This document shows positions 7,302 to 17,200 of a DNA stretch of 38,737 nucleotides, one piece after another (position 1 is the first letter of the stretch; each line of letters starts with the position of its first letter). The stretch is from Hugenholtzia roseola DSM 9546 (GTDB taxonomy: Bacteria; Bacteroidota; Bacteroidia; Cytophagales; Bernardetiaceae): NCBI RefSeq assembly GCF_000422585.1, contig NZ_AUGI01000056.1:1-38737 (forward strand), given 5' to 3'. Below the pieces are notes generated by a model. The model saw only the letters and a program-made list of their open reading frames with translations. It did no database searches and was not told the origin of the DNA. The position numbers were made by a program, and so were the translations under genes.

Positions 7302-8804
7302 CTATTTTTCTGCCTCAATTCTGACTGCTAAAAGGGTCTGTGTCGTAGGCAAAACTTTGTGCAAGTCGCTGATTCTTTTGCCGACAACCCAAATAATTTC
7401 ACCTTTGGAGAGCAAAACCCAGGTGTTGTTTTTTTCAAAAGTTGAAATTTTTAAATCATTTAAAACATCACTTACTTTCTTGTGTCTGCCTTTCATGCCC
7501 AAAGGCGCAAAGCTATCGCCTGCCTGCCAAAGGCGCAAATGCAGTGGAAAACTGATTTGGGCAGCGTCAAAGAGAGCCAAAGGCGCGTCGGCGGCAGGGA
7601 AGGACGCTGTAAATTTTTCAATCGAAATCAGGGAAGTGCTTATCGTTTTATCAAAAAAAATAACTTTGTCATTTGCTTTTTCTAAAACAAAAAAACTTGA
7701 TTTGCTATTTTTAGGATACAATATAATTTCATATTTGTCTAATAAAAAAACATGAGATTTGCTTTCAAAACGCAGACTCTCTAAAAGCGGCGTTTGGAGG
7801 GACTTTATTTGGTTACTTATTTTTTGACAGGTATGATAAGAAAAGTGCTTTGTTTTTAAAAGTTGATAGAGAATAGCCGCAGGTGCGCTACTTCTTTGTA
7901 AGCCTTGATACTGAATTTTGAAAAGCGTTTGTCCAAATTGTTTCGTTTTCTGAACGTATTTTTTGTAAAAAAAACGATAGTGCTGTAAAAATAACTGTTC
8001 CATTTCGGCGGCTCGCTCTGCACTATGCGCAAATTTGGCAGCGGCTTTTTCATTGACTTGGTGCAGAATGGGACTTACTTGGTGGCGTATAAGGTTGCGT
8101 CTGTACTTATCGGTCTGGTTGCTACTATCTTCACGCCACTGCAAATTATATTTTTTTGCGTATTCCAAAATATGACTTTTGTTTAAAAAAAGAAGTGGTC
8201 TTACTAAATAATATTTATTTTTTTCTGCATAAAAATTACTCACTTCTAAATTGCTTTTATCTTGATTCAAAAAATATGAAGAAGGGTAGGGACGTTTGGG
8301 TAAAATTCCGCGCAGTCCTGCTATTCCTGTGCCTTTGCAAAGGTTGAGCAAGAGGCTTTCCATCAAGTCGTCTTGGTGGTGGGCAGTGAGTAGGTGTTGG
8401 TATTTTTCTTTTTCCAAAATCTCTAAAAAAAACTGATAGCGGAGCTGACGCGCTATCACCTGAATAGAGGTTTGCTTTTTTTCTTTGTTATCCTTTCGCT
8501 TTCTTTTTTGCTCTTTTATGATTTGCAGCGTATCAAACTTTTTTGAAAAAAAGGGAACTCTGTTTTTCAAAGCAAACTTTTCTACCCAAATCTGGTCTTG
8601 GTCAGATTCTATTCCACGCAGGCTAAAATTGCAGTGAGCGATTGCGATTTTATAGCCTTGTGCGATTAACAAATCACATAAAACTACGGAATCTATCCCT
8701 CCCGAAACGGCTACCAGCAGCGGTGCTTCTTTTTCAAAAAGTGCGTTTTTGGCTACAAAATCTGCCATTTGCGCTATGAGTCTATCTCTAAGTTCTGTTT
8801 TCAT
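7302..8804 (-). CDS. tilS: tRNA(Ile)-lysidine synthase TilS
   Basis: TilS attaches lysine to C34 of the CAU-anticodon tRNA-Ile, so that it reads AUA codons. The 500-residue protein has the ATP-pyrophosphatase P-loop SGGIDS (residues 34-39), the IAHCNFSLRGIESDQDQ and LTAHHQDDLMESLLLNL motifs and the WREDSSNQ segment. The C-terminal TilS domain includes LRLWQAGDSFAPLGMKGRHKKVSDVLNDLKI. ATG at 8804 fits the family start; the longer frame begins inside queA and is not needed. It lies 28 bases after queA, so the two are probably co-transcribed tRNA-modification genes. The middle region (residues about 340-400) is Lys- and Phe-rich and AT-rich. Confidence 0.95.
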   Translation of the reverse strand: MKTELRDRLIAQMADFVAKNALFEKEAPLLVAVSGGIDSVVLCDLLIAQGYKIAIAHCNFSLRGIESDQDQIWVEKFALKNRVPFFSKKFDTLQIIKEQKRKRKDNKEKKQTSIQVIARQLRYQFFLEILEKEKYQHLLTAHHQDDLMESLLLNLCKGTGIAGLRGILPKRPYPSSYFLNQDKSNLEVSNFYAEKNKYYLVRPLLFLNKSHILEYAKKYNLQWREDSSNQTDKYRRNLIRHQVSPILHQVNEKAAAKFAHSAERAAEMEQLFLQHYRFFYKKYVQKTKQFGQTLFKIQYQGLQRSSAPAAILYQLLKTKHFSYHTCQKISNQIKSLQTPLLESLRFESKSHVFLLDKYEIILYPKNSKSSFFVLEKANDKVIFFDKTISTSLISIEKFTASFPAADAPLALFDAAQISFPLHLRLWQAGDSFAPLGMKGRHKKVSDVLNDLKISTFEKNNTWVLLSKGEIIWVVGKRISDLHKVLPTTQTLLAVRIEAEK

Positions 8805-8832
8805 GTTTTCATAGGTAGGATAGGATATTCGT

Positions 8833-10128
8833 CTATTTCCTAAAAAGCAAAGAAGAATCTCCATAACTCAAAAACCTATATTGGTGGTCGAGAGCTTGCT
8901 GGTAAATTTCGCGCCAATCCTCACCTACGAAAGCAGCGACTAAAAGCATGAGCGTCGTTTCGGGTTGATGAAAGTTGGTAATGAGGGCATCACAGACCTT
9001 GAAATCGTAACTTGGCAGGATAAAAATTTCGGTTTCGCCCATCAAAGTATCGCTTTGGTGGCGATTCAGGTGCGCCAAAATTGCTTGAAAGGCAGATTCC
9101 AAAGAAATATCCGTATCCTTGTGCTGATAGGCAATCAATTTGGGAACAAAGAAAGGACTTTCGGGGTCTTCCAACAACATCACGCCATACCAATAAGCAC
9201 TTTCAAGTGTGCGCATCGAGGTCGTGCCAACGGCAGTGATAAATTTGGCACTCAAAATCGCCTCTACGTTAGCACGTGTAAGCAAAATCTGTTCGCTGTG
9301 CATGGCGTGCTGGGCTACATTGTGCTGGTCTTCGCTTGCAATGGGCTGAAACGTGCCTGCGCTTACATGTAAGGTTAGCTCCTGAATTTGTACCTTTTTT
9401 TCTGCCAAATCAGAAAAAACACGTTCTGTGAAATGCAGCCCTGCGGTAGGAGCAGCGACAGCACCTTCTTGTTTGGAGTAAATCGTTTGGTAGCGATTCT
9501 GGTCTTGGTCTTGGCTTTCGCGCTTGATGTAGGGCGGAAGGGGGATTTTGCCCAATAGCTCGACCATTTCGGCAAAGTATAAATCCTGATTCCATTCGAG
9601 GCGAACTGTCCCCTTCTGGCGGTCTTCTAAGGTAGCGCGTACAGTAAGAGCCTGCGGCTTTTCTTTTTTGTATGACTCTGAAAATGAAGCACTTGCGTTT
9701 TCATTTTTAGAAAAATTTTGAGTGGGTAGCTCAAAATGACGCTCCAAAACCTGCCCTTCTTTCCATCGCTTCAAATTGCCTATCATACATTTCCAAATGG
9801 CGTAGCCTTTTTGTTGCATGGCTTGTGCCACTAAACTGTGAGGGGCAAGAGGCGCAAGCAAGAAAATCTCTATTTGCGCACCTGTATCTTTTTGAAAATA
9901 AAGACGCGCAGGAATGACCTTCGTATTATTGAAAAAGAGGGTACTTTCGTTGGGTATAAAATGGCTAAGGTGTTGAAAATTGCTATGTACTATTTCGCCA
10001 TTTTTATACACAAGTAGCTTGGAGGCATCGCGCTCTGGTAGGGGAAATTGAGCAATTCGCTCATCGGGAAGCGCGTAGGTGTAATCGGTAAGAGAGAGGA
10101 CAGGTGGAGTTTTTAGTGGAGTTTTCAT
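8833..10128 (-). CDS. queA: S-adenosylmethionine:tRNA ribosyltransferase-isomerase QueA
   Basis: QueA transfers the ribosyl moiety of AdoMet to preQ1 in tRNA to form epoxyqueuosine, the penultimate queuosine step. Signatures are YALPDERIAQFPLPERDASKLLV, FFNNTKVIPARL, GAVAAPTAGLHFTE, HVSAGTFQPI, FITAVGTTSMRTLES, ETEIFILPSYDFKVCDALITNFHQPETTLMLLVAAFVG and YRFLSYGDSSLL. At 431 residues it is longer than the E. coli enzyme (about 356). The extra length includes a low-complexity stretch at about residues 133-160 (SKNENASASFSESYKKEK). ATG at 10128 gives the family-like start. It is the first gene of a queA-tilS pair, and its leader contains degenerate 14-base repeats. Confidence 0.95.
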   Translation of the reverse strand: MKTPLKTPPVLSLTDYTYALPDERIAQFPLPERDASKLLVYKNGEIVHSNFQHLSHFIPNESTLFFNNTKVIPARLYFQKDTGAQIEIFLLAPLAPHSLVAQAMQQKGYAIWKCMIGNLKRWKEGQVLERHFELPTQNFSKNENASASFSESYKKEKPQALTVRATLEDRQKGTVRLEWNQDLYFAEMVELLGKIPLPPYIKRESQDQDQNRYQTIYSKQEGAVAAPTAGLHFTERVFSDLAEKKVQIQELTLHVSAGTFQPIASEDQHNVAQHAMHSEQILLTRANVEAILSAKFITAVGTTSMRTLESAYWYGVMLLEDPESPFFVPKLIAYQHKDTDISLESAFQAILAHLNRHQSDTLMGETEIFILPSYDFKVCDALITNFHQPETTLMLLVAAFVGEDWREIYQQALDHQYRFLSYGDSSLLFRK

Positions 10129-10167
10129 AGAAAAGAGAAGTAGCAAAGAGCGAACAGAGAGAAGGCA

Positions 10168-10211
10168 GAAAAGCGATAAGGAGAAAGCAATAAGGAAAAA
10201 GCGCGATAAGG
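10168..10211. repeat. Degenerate 14-16-bp tandem repeat in the queA leader
   Basis: Units GAAAAGCGATAAGG (10168-10181), AGAAAGCAATAAGG (10182-10195) and AAAAAGCGCGATAAGG (10196-10211) follow one another between rluA-type and queA genes. The surrounding bases (10134-10235) contain further partial copies such as GGGATAAG and GCTGATAA. Confidence 0.65.
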
Positions 10212-10309
10212 CAGGGATAAGAAGCTGATAATGAGCAAATAATGGGCTGATAAAGCATCTACAAAAGCCATTTAATCCTATCCTGCCCCTATCTTTTCTT
10301 AATCATATC

Positions 10310-11026
10310 TTAATCGTAATCTTCCAATAATTTAACCAAAACCCTAAAATCTTTGGGATATTCCGCCTTCACCTCAATCGTTTCCTGCTTTAATCCTTTG
10401 AAAGTGAGGCTTGCCGCATGAAGGGCTGCGCGTCCAATCATAGGGCGTTCGTCTTCCCATTTTTTCAGATTGTAGTGTCTTTTGTATTGGGAAAGGAAAA
10501 TATCTTTGCCACCATAGAGTCTATCCGACACTAAGGGGGCGCGTTGGGTAGCCAAGTGGATACGAATTTGATGGAAACGCCCTGTTAGGGGTTTGCACTC
10601 TATCAGGGTATTGTGGCGAAAGGCGCGTAAGGTATTGAAAATGGTAGTTGCTTCTCTGCCTTCGGAGAAGTCGATGCGTGCTTCTGCCTGCCTGCCTTTG
10701 TAGATGGGTAGTTCTACTACTTTTTCCTCGAAAGCATGCACGCCATTGGAAACGGCATGGTAGATTTTATCCACTTTTCTGTTCTCAAACTGAATCGCCA
10801 AATGGCGATAGGCTTCGGGATTTTTCGCTACCGCAATCGCACCGCTGGTAACTTTATCCAAACGGTGGCAGAGCTGCGCTTCGGGCAAATCGCGCCTCAC
10901 TACTTGTAGCAGGTTTTCGCCTTCGCCACTTCGCTCATCTAAGGACGGCAGAAAAGGGGGCTTATTCAAAACAAGGTAATCCTCATTTTCAAACAAAATG
11001 ATGTTTTCTAAACTAATTTTACGCAT
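10310..11026 (-). CDS. RluA-family rRNA/tRNA pseudouridine synthase
   Basis: The 238-residue enzyme isomerises uridine to pseudouridine in rRNA or tRNA. The catalytic motif HRLDKVTSG is at residues 54-62 with Asp57 as the nucleophile. Also visible are YLVLNKPPFLPS (family motif I), KIYHAVSNG and the PLTGRFHQIRIHLA motif. No S4 RNA-binding domain precedes the catalytic domain, as in TruC- and RluA-like short members; the target uridine cannot be assigned. ATG at 11026 is preferred to the upstream in-frame start that would overlap the acyltransferase gene, because a perfect -7 element (TACCTTTG, 11084-11077) lies between the two starts. Confidence 0.92.
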   Translation of the reverse strand: MRKISLENIILFENEDYLVLNKPPFLPSLDERSGEGENLLQVVRRDLPEAQLCHRLDKVTSGAIAVAKNPEAYRHLAIQFENRKVDKIYHAVSNGVHAFEEKVVELPIYKGRQAEARIDFSEGREATTIFNTLRAFRHNTLIECKPLTGRFHQIRIHLATQRAPLVSDRLYGGKDIFLSQYKRHYNLKKWEDERPMIGRAALHAASLTFKGLKQETIEVKAEYPKDFRVLVKLLEDYD

Positions 11027-11076
11027 AATAAATCGGAAAGCACTTACAAAGGGCGTGTAAAAGATAAATGGGGCTG

Positions 11077-11084
11077 CAAAGGTA
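11077..11084 (-). promoter_or_regulatory. -7 promoter element TACCTTTG for the RluA-type gene
   Basis: It is a perfect match to TAnnTTTG on the minus strand, about 50 bases before ATG 11026. It places transcription start inside the gap after the acyltransferase gene and rules out the longer RluA ORF. No TTG is seen at the usual distance upstream. Confidence 0.55.
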
Positions 11085-11112
11085 CGAAAATAAATCGAGC
11101 CATGCGGTATGG

Positions 11113-12006
11113 TTATTTTTTTTGGATAGCCTGCGAAACGGCTTCGTCTTTGCCAATTTCGCTGTGTTTCCATCGCCTATGCGACCAAAGCCACGTTTGG
11201 GGCTGCGCCAAAACTGCCGTTTCTACCCTTTCTGCATACTTATCGAGGATAGAATAATCGGGCATTTCTTTGTAGGGCGGAGCGGCTACGGGTTCGAAAT
11301 CATATTCGTAATGACCGCGCTTGGTCTTGCGAACACGCGCGAAGAAGACTTCCAAATTCGCGCGTATGGGTAGAATGGCTGTGCCAATGAAAAAAGGCGT
11401 AGGACGCTGCATAAAATTTGTCCAATATTTTTTCTGACTACGAGCAGGCGTTTGGTCTGCCACCATGATAAATGCCGAAGGTTGAGTCGGGGTGAGCATT
11501 TTTTGGTAGGTCTGTTTCATTTCCACAGGCTCTGCGCCAAACTTACTGCGCATGGTGTAGATTGCCTTTTCGAAAAAAGGACTGTTTAGTTTTTTATAAA
11601 TAGGCATTACTTTCATCTCCGTTGTCAGGCTGGCATGAAGCGAAATCCATTCCCAGTTCATGTGGTGAGTGGTGAGAAAAATTGCCGATTTTCCCTCTGC
11701 TAAAAGTTGGGCTACCCTTTTTTGGGCGTTGGCAGAAAAGCGCACACGCGCTCTAAGGGCATCAGGGGTGATGGCAAATGATTTGAGTGTTTCTACTATA
11801 AAATCTGTAAAATTATGATAAAATGCCTTTTGAATAGCCTGCCGCTCCTTTTCGCTAAGGTCGGGAAAAGCAATTTGAAGGTTCTCCATTACCACTTTTT
11901 TTCTATATCCGATAATTTTAAAAATGAAAAAATATAATACATCAGAAATTAGATACCAAAACCAAAAGGGCAATCGTGCTAACGATTGTAACAGAAAGTA
12001 ACGCAT
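11113..12006 (-). CDS. Lipid A biosynthesis acyltransferase (LpxL/HtrB family)
   Basis: This inner-membrane enzyme adds a secondary acyl chain to the lipid A precursor. The 297-residue protein has an N-terminal hydrophobic anchor (residues about 10-32). The catalytic HX4E motif lies in THHMNWEW (His114, Glu119), and VMENLQIAFPDLSEKERQAI and VADQTPA are also family features. The PQTWLWSHRRWKH motif near the C-terminus is typical. ATG at 12006 is chosen; the -7 box at 12054-12047 would leave a longer ORF outside the transcript. It is the first gene after a divergent promoter region shared with hemG. Confidence 0.93.
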   Translation of the reverse strand: MRYFLLQSLARLPFWFWYLISDVLYFFIFKIIGYRKKVVMENLQIAFPDLSEKERQAIQKAFYHNFTDFIVETLKSFAITPDALRARVRFSANAQKRVAQLLAEGKSAIFLTTHHMNWEWISLHASLTTEMKVMPIYKKLNSPFFEKAIYTMRSKFGAEPVEMKQTYQKMLTPTQPSAFIMVADQTPARSQKKYWTNFMQRPTPFFIGTAILPIRANLEVFFARVRKTKRGHYEYDFEPVAAPPYKEMPDYSILDKYAERVETAVLAQPQTWLWSHRRWKHSEIGKDEAVSQAIQKK

Positions 12007-12046
12007 AAGCAGGGAGAGATAGAGCGCGTTTTTTTTATAGGATTGA

Positions 12047-12054
12047 CAAAAGTA
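12047..12054 (-). promoter_or_regulatory. -7 promoter element TACTTTTG for the LpxL-type gene
   Basis: It is a perfect TAnnTTTG match on the minus strand about 41 bases before ATG 12006. TTTTTG sequences lie upstream at 14 and 28 bases, which is not the ideal 17-23 spacing. Confidence 0.5.
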
Positions 12055-12130
12055 CAAAAAATATGGGACAAAAAATAGGATACAAAAATGTGCCTCCTAC
12101 TTCCAAAATGCTACCTGCCCCTTGTCTTCG

Positions 12131-12160
12131 TTGTTTTTAGAAAAGGCATTTGTACCTTTG
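12131..12160 (+). promoter_or_regulatory. Textbook Bacteroidota promoter (TTG-N19-TACCTTTG) for hemG
   Basis: TTG at 12131-12133 and TACCTTTG at 12153-12160 are separated by exactly 19 bases. The predicted start of transcription is near 12166, so the true ATG must be downstream. This supports the start at 12209 over the longer frame from 12122. Confidence 0.8.
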
Positions 12161-12208
12161 TCCTTTCAAAACGCCCAAAGGCATTTTAGAAACCAAACTC
12201 TTATCGCT

Positions 12209-13747
12209 ATGATAGCAATTATCGGTGCTGGCATTTCGGGGCTAACCTTAGCCGCCGCTTTGGAAAAGAAGCAAAAACCCTATCTTCTTTTTGAAGGCTC
12301 CCAACGCATAGGCGGCAATCTATTTTCAAAAAAATGGCAGGATAAGTATCTGATTGAATGTGGTGCAAATTCGCTTTTAGCAGATGATTTTATTTTAGAT
12401 TTTATCAAAAAGATAGGTTTGGAGGCTGAAATGGTACGCGCAAACCCTGTGAGCAAAAATCGCTATATTCTTAAAAAAGGGCGTTATCATAAATTGCCTA
12501 CTTCGCCTCCTGCCTTGCTCACGAGTTCTTTTTTTAGTTTCAAAACAAAACTCAAAATTTTATCTGAATTTTTTTACAAAAATAAAATAAAAAGCGAAAC
12601 AAACGAAAAAATAGAACCTGCCGAATTTGAAACCTTAGCCACTTTTTTTGCGCGTCATTTTGGAAAGGAAGTGGTCGAATATGCTGTTAATCCCTTCGTA
12701 GGCGGCATTTATGCAGGAAAGGCAGAAGAATTGCTTTTGTCGCTTACTTTTCCACAACTGAAAGAAATGGAAAGACAATATGGTTCAATTTTAAAAGGGT
12801 TTATCAAAAATAAGGCGGCAGAACGCAAAACTTCTCTTTCCTTTAAAGGTGGCATGCAGCGTTTGGCAGAGGCTCTAAAAGACCAACTTTCCCCTCAATC
12901 GCTTCTTTTGCAAACGCCCATTACAGGCATAGAATATGATTTGAAAAGTGGAAAATTTAGAGTAAAAAGTCAAAATACTTTGAATTACAAAGCTGAAAGT
13001 TTAGACTTTCAGCCTAATAAGAACGCATTTTTTTCGACAGGGGAAAACGAAAAAGAAGAATTGCGACAAAATGAGATAGAAGAAAAAATAGAAGAAAATA
13101 CAAAAGAAAATACGGAAAAAACTTGGGAAGTTACACAGGTGGTGCTGACGACTTCGGCGCAGGTTACGGCTCAAATTTTGAAAGGAATAGATTTTGGCAG
13201 CGAATTGCAACAAAAATGCGTAGCGTCTTTGCGAGAGGGATTGGAAAAGCTGCACTATCCGCCCATGAACTTGGTACATTCGGTTTTCAAAAAATCCGAT
13301 TTTGGCAATTTTCTTTCGGGCAGCCATCAGTTAGACGGTTTTGGCGCATTGCACCCACCGATAGAAAATCCCTTTTCGGCAGGTAGCATTTGGAGCAGCA
13401 GCGTTTTTGAAGGACGCGCACCCGAAGATGAAGTCTTGCTTACCTCTTTTGTTGGCGGCAGGGCAGGCGAAAAACAGGCGCAGCAGGGCGAAGCGGCAAT
13501 CTTAGCGGACTTGAATCGTGAATTAAAGGCGATTTATCAGCTCAAAAATCCGCCTTTGTATCAGCATTTGCACCATTGGGAAAAAGCCATTCCGCAGTAT
13601 GATGCCAAAATGTGGCAGGTTTGGCAGGCAGCCCAAGATTTCGAGCAAACCTTTGCCAATCAATTCTTTATCTGTGCGAACTGGTACAAGGGTGTTTCGG
13701 TGAGCGATTGCATCAAAAAGGCGACGGCTTTGGCGGCGCGTTTGTAG
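12209..13747 (+). CDS. hemG: Protoporphyrinogen (or coproporphyrinogen) oxidase, HemG/HemY type
   Basis: This 512-residue FAD amine-oxidase-fold enzyme oxidises protoporphyrinogen IX (or coproporphyrinogen III) in haem synthesis. The N-terminus MIAIIGAGISGLTLAAALE carries the FAD-binding glycine motif (residues 6-11), followed by GSQRIGGNLFSKKW. EYAVNPFVGGIYAGKAEELLLSLTFPQLKEME, SFKGGMQRLAEAL, GAGEK-like VGGRAGEKQ and the terminal FICANWYKGVSVSDCIKKATALAA are family blocks. Residues about 255-306 form a Glu/Lys/Asn-rich insert (coded by a purine-rich GAA/AAA stretch at 13030-13125) within the substrate-domain region. The gene is also called hemY in this non-E. coli enzyme class. It is monocistronic with its own promoter. 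Confidence 0.9.
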   Translation: MIAIIGAGISGLTLAAALEKKQKPYLLFEGSQRIGGNLFSKKWQDKYLIECGANSLLADDFILDFIKKIGLEAEMVRANPVSKNRYILKKGRYHKLPTSPPALLTSSFFSFKTKLKILSEFFYKNKIKSETNEKIEPAEFETLATFFARHFGKEVVEYAVNPFVGGIYAGKAEELLLSLTFPQLKEMERQYGSILKGFIKNKAAERKTSLSFKGGMQRLAEALKDQLSPQSLLLQTPITGIEYDLKSGKFRVKSQNTLNYKAESLDFQPNKNAFFSTGENEKEELRQNEIEEKIEENTKENTEKTWEVTQVVLTTSAQVTAQILKGIDFGSELQQKCVASLREGLEKLHYPPMNLVHSVFKKSDFGNFLSGSHQLDGFGALHPPIENPFSAGSIWSSSVFEGRAPEDEVLLTSFVGGRAGEKQAQQGEAAILADLNRELKAIYQLKNPPLYQHLHHWEKAIPQYDAKMWQVWQAAQDFEQTFANQFFICANWYKGVSVSDCIKKATALAARL

Positions 13748-14217
13748 GAAGGAGAATTAAAAAATTGCTAAATAGTATTGAAAAAATACTAAAAAATATT
13801 GAAAAAAACATAAAAATAGCGAGTTTTCGCGCTTTGCTACCCAAGAAAGGTTGGGTTGCCTCTGTCTTTCCTTTTATGTAAGATTTTAACAATAAAAAGC
13901 GGACTTTTTACGTTTTAGGCTAAATTGCGCCGCGCTTTATGTGCCTAAGTTCGGAAATCGCGCTTTTTGGTTTTTGGGTATTGGCACTTGCTTGCAGTAA
14001 AAATGCAGTAGGTAGGAAATGCCACTTTTCAAAAAAAATCTTACTTTTGTACTGAAATTGTCCGAAATTTGCCGACACGCTTGTGCCTGATTGCTATCTT
14101 GCGTCTGACTGTTACTTAGATAGACCAATATTTAGATAGACTAAGCGTGCTGGCTTTGCTTTTTACAGTTCCACGCTATTTGGCAAGTGAGCTATTTGAA
14201 ACCCCGTTGAAGAAAAC
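13748..14217. other. 470-base intergenic region before the giant LRR protein gene
   Basis: No gene is visible. It contains two small hairpins after hemG: TAGTATT/AATACTA at 13773-13791 (AT-only, no T run) and ACCCAA/TTGGGT at 13839-13856 followed by pyrimidines. A -7 element lies at 14042-14049, leaving a long leader of about 165 bases. A 6-bp inverted repeat AGCGTG/CACGCT frames part of that leader near 14144-14176. Confidence 0.6.
14042..14049 (+). promoter_or_regulatory. -7 promoter element TACTTTTG upstream of the LRR cargo gene
   Basis: It is a perfect TAnnTTTG match, 169 bases before ATG 14218. No TTG is found at the usual distance. If used, it yields an untranslated leader of about 160 bases. 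Confidence 0.4.
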
Positions 14218-17200
14218 ATGAGTCCGAAACGTTATTTTCTGCCTACTACATTGCTTTTATTTTGGATAGGGCTATTGCTAACGCCTTTTTTGAGTGCCTA
14301 TAAGCCGCTCAAAAAGCCGCTTTGTCTGCCCGACGATTCCTTAGCCTTAGTTACTTTCTACAATAGCACAGGCGGCGGAACGTCTTGGAACAGTTGGGAC
14401 TTGACTACACCGCTCAACACTTGGCAGGGCGTAGAAGTAGATGCAGATGGTTGTGTCATCAAACTTATTTTGCCCAATGTGGGGCTTACAGGCACAATTC
14501 CGAACTCCATCTTTACAGGTGATAGTTTGAAAAGGTTGCGCGTTTTAAATCTATCCGACAACGCCCTAACGGGTGCGATTCCTGCCTCTTTGGGCGGTTT
14601 GGGTGAAATTCAGATTATAGAATTGAGCCAAAATCAATTATCGGGTGATATTCCTACCGACTTAGGCTCTGCAAATAGTTTGCGCCAACTGCTCCTGACT
14701 CAAAACAACCTAACGGGAACGATTCCCAACACTTTGGGAAACTTAGATACCCTTGTGCGCCTTAATCTCTCTCAAAACGAGCTTTCTGGCGATATTCCTG
14801 CCGAATTAGGCAATCTTTCTACGCTTCGTTATTTGGATTTGGGCAACAATCTTTTAGAAAATGAAGTGCCTGCTACGCTGACCAATCTTTCGCCCACAGG
14901 CATGGCTGCCTTAGATACCTGCTGGCTCAATAGCAATAGGCTAACTTTTGTACCTACTTTTTCGCCTATCTCTGCCTTAGATTTGCGTTTGGAAAACAAC
15001 CGCCTTACTTTTAATAGCATTGCACCAAACAATAACGGCACTTTTGTTTTTACGTATTCGCCCCAAGATAGCGTCAGTACGGTGCGCCAAATTACTGTTT
15101 ATCAGAACACAAACTACACTGATTCTCTGACGATAGACCCGCCTGCCGTTGGGAATTTGTATCAATGGTACAAAGACAACACGCCGATTGCGCCTACTGC
15201 TACGGCAAATGGCTATATCCTTTCGCTTACCAACATTCAGCCTGCTGATGCAGGAAACTACTTTTTGCGCGTAACCAACCTTGACGCGCCCGATTTGACG
15301 CTCTTTGTGCGCGTTTGGATATTGACGGTAAAAGCCTGCCCCAGCAGCAACGACGTAACTTCGCCCAATCTTACCCTTTGCGAAGGCGAACCGCTGCCCA
15401 CTTCTATTATTGGAAGTACGGCTACTTTGGGCGATGTCGCTTCTTTTTCTTACCAATGGCAAATTTCAAACGATTCTATTGCTTGGACAAATGCCCCTGC
15501 GCCCAGCGATTTGAAAAATTACGCTTTGGCAGGTTTCACTGCTTCGGATACGACCTATTTCAGACGCTTGCTTTTGAGCGAGTGTGATACCAATTTTAGC
15601 AACGTTATGACGCTTGCCATTGTGCCTGCTTTTGGTACAAATGAAATTAGTCCTGCTAATCAAAGTGTTTGTTTGGGTATCCAGCCGCAAGATATTGTCG
15701 GCACTTTCCCTGCCGATACCGTAGGAAAAGGCTTTACTTATCATTGGCAAATTTCCACAGATGCAGGCACTACTTGGCTCGATACTGCCACAACGGTAGC
15801 TTACACGCCACCCATTTTGAACACCACAGACACAATTTTGGTGCGCCGTATTGTTTTGGGTTCTTGCCTGCCTGATACCAGCAATGTGGCGGCATTAAAT
15901 CCGATTGCGCCTTTGGTAGCCGATACGATATACAGAAGTCAGTACGTCTGTATTGGTGCGCTTCCCGACCCTATCACGCCTAAGCCTCCGCAAGGCGGCG
16001 ACCCTAACGACTACCGCTATTATTGGGAAACGGCTACAAATTTAGATTCCGCCGATTGGGTGCATGCCGATTCGCTTGTTTCGAGCCTACAATTACCCGA
16101 AGTTACCGATACCGTTTTTGTGCGTCTGATAACCCAAAGTGCTTGCTTTTCTGATACAAGCAATATCATTACGCTTACCACAGCTCCCGATTTAGGCAAC
16201 GACTCTACGGCTATTTCCATTCCGCGCACCGAAATCTGTTTGGGCGACTCCATTCCTACCTTTGTAGGTGCGCCCGCAGGAATTGACAGTGCCTTCTTTT
16301 TTGTGTGGGAAGTGAGTACAAATCTAAATCCGAATACAGGCTTCTGGACGGCAGTGGATTCTGCTCAAAATTGGGACGTGGCTGATTCTATTCTTTTGGG
16401 TACAATTTTCAATACCATTCCTGATAGCTTTTTTGTCAGAAGGCGATTGGTGGATAGTTGTCAGACTTATTTTAGCAATATCCTAACGATTCGTTTGGTA
16501 AAACCTGTAGATAGTGCGAGCAACGTCATTTCCATTCCGACACAATTCCAGACCCTTTGTGCAGGCGATACCACTTGGCAAATCTTGGCAAATGCAGCCA
16601 CAGGGGGCAGAGATAGCCTATTGTATCAATGGCAGGTTTCTTTTGACAGCCTTACTTGGGGCAATCGCGACGATTCTTTGCGCATCAAACCTTTTGCCCT
16701 TTTAGATACCACTTATTTCAGAAGAATCGCCTATGATTCTTGTAGCAGCGATACGAGCAATGTCGTACAAATCAATATCATAGAAGATTTTGGGCTTAAT
16801 TTTATCGAAACCAACCAAACAGAATATTGTGTAGGCGATTCGGCTACTTTTGTCATCAATGGCACGCCGCCCGAAGGCGAGGGCAATTATACCTACCGTT
16901 GGGAGTATTCGCCCGATTCGCTCACTTGGTTTGCTTCGGATACTTCGGTACAAAGCTTTACACCTGATACCGTTTTTACGGGTAGGAATTTTTATCGTAG
17001 GGTCATCGAAGGCGGTTGCAGCGTGGATACCAGCAATGTTTTACTCATTAGCATCAAGCGCACACCACAAAATAACCGCTTGGTAGAAGGCAGACAGACG
17101 ATTTGTCAGGGCGATTCTGCCGATTGGATTATTGGTACAATTCCTTTCACTACTGAAAATGACTCAATCGCCATTACTTGGCAAATTTCTTTCGATAGTT

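Noticed and set aside
12122-12208. Longer protoporphyrinogen oxidase frame starting at 12122
   Set aside because: It begins upstream of a clear promoter (12131-12160), and the FAD motif starts at MIAIIGAG (12209).
14977-15462. Minus-strand ORF of 161 codons inside the LRR cargo gene
   Set aside because: It is antisense to a gene with clear domain structure and has no recognisable features of its own.
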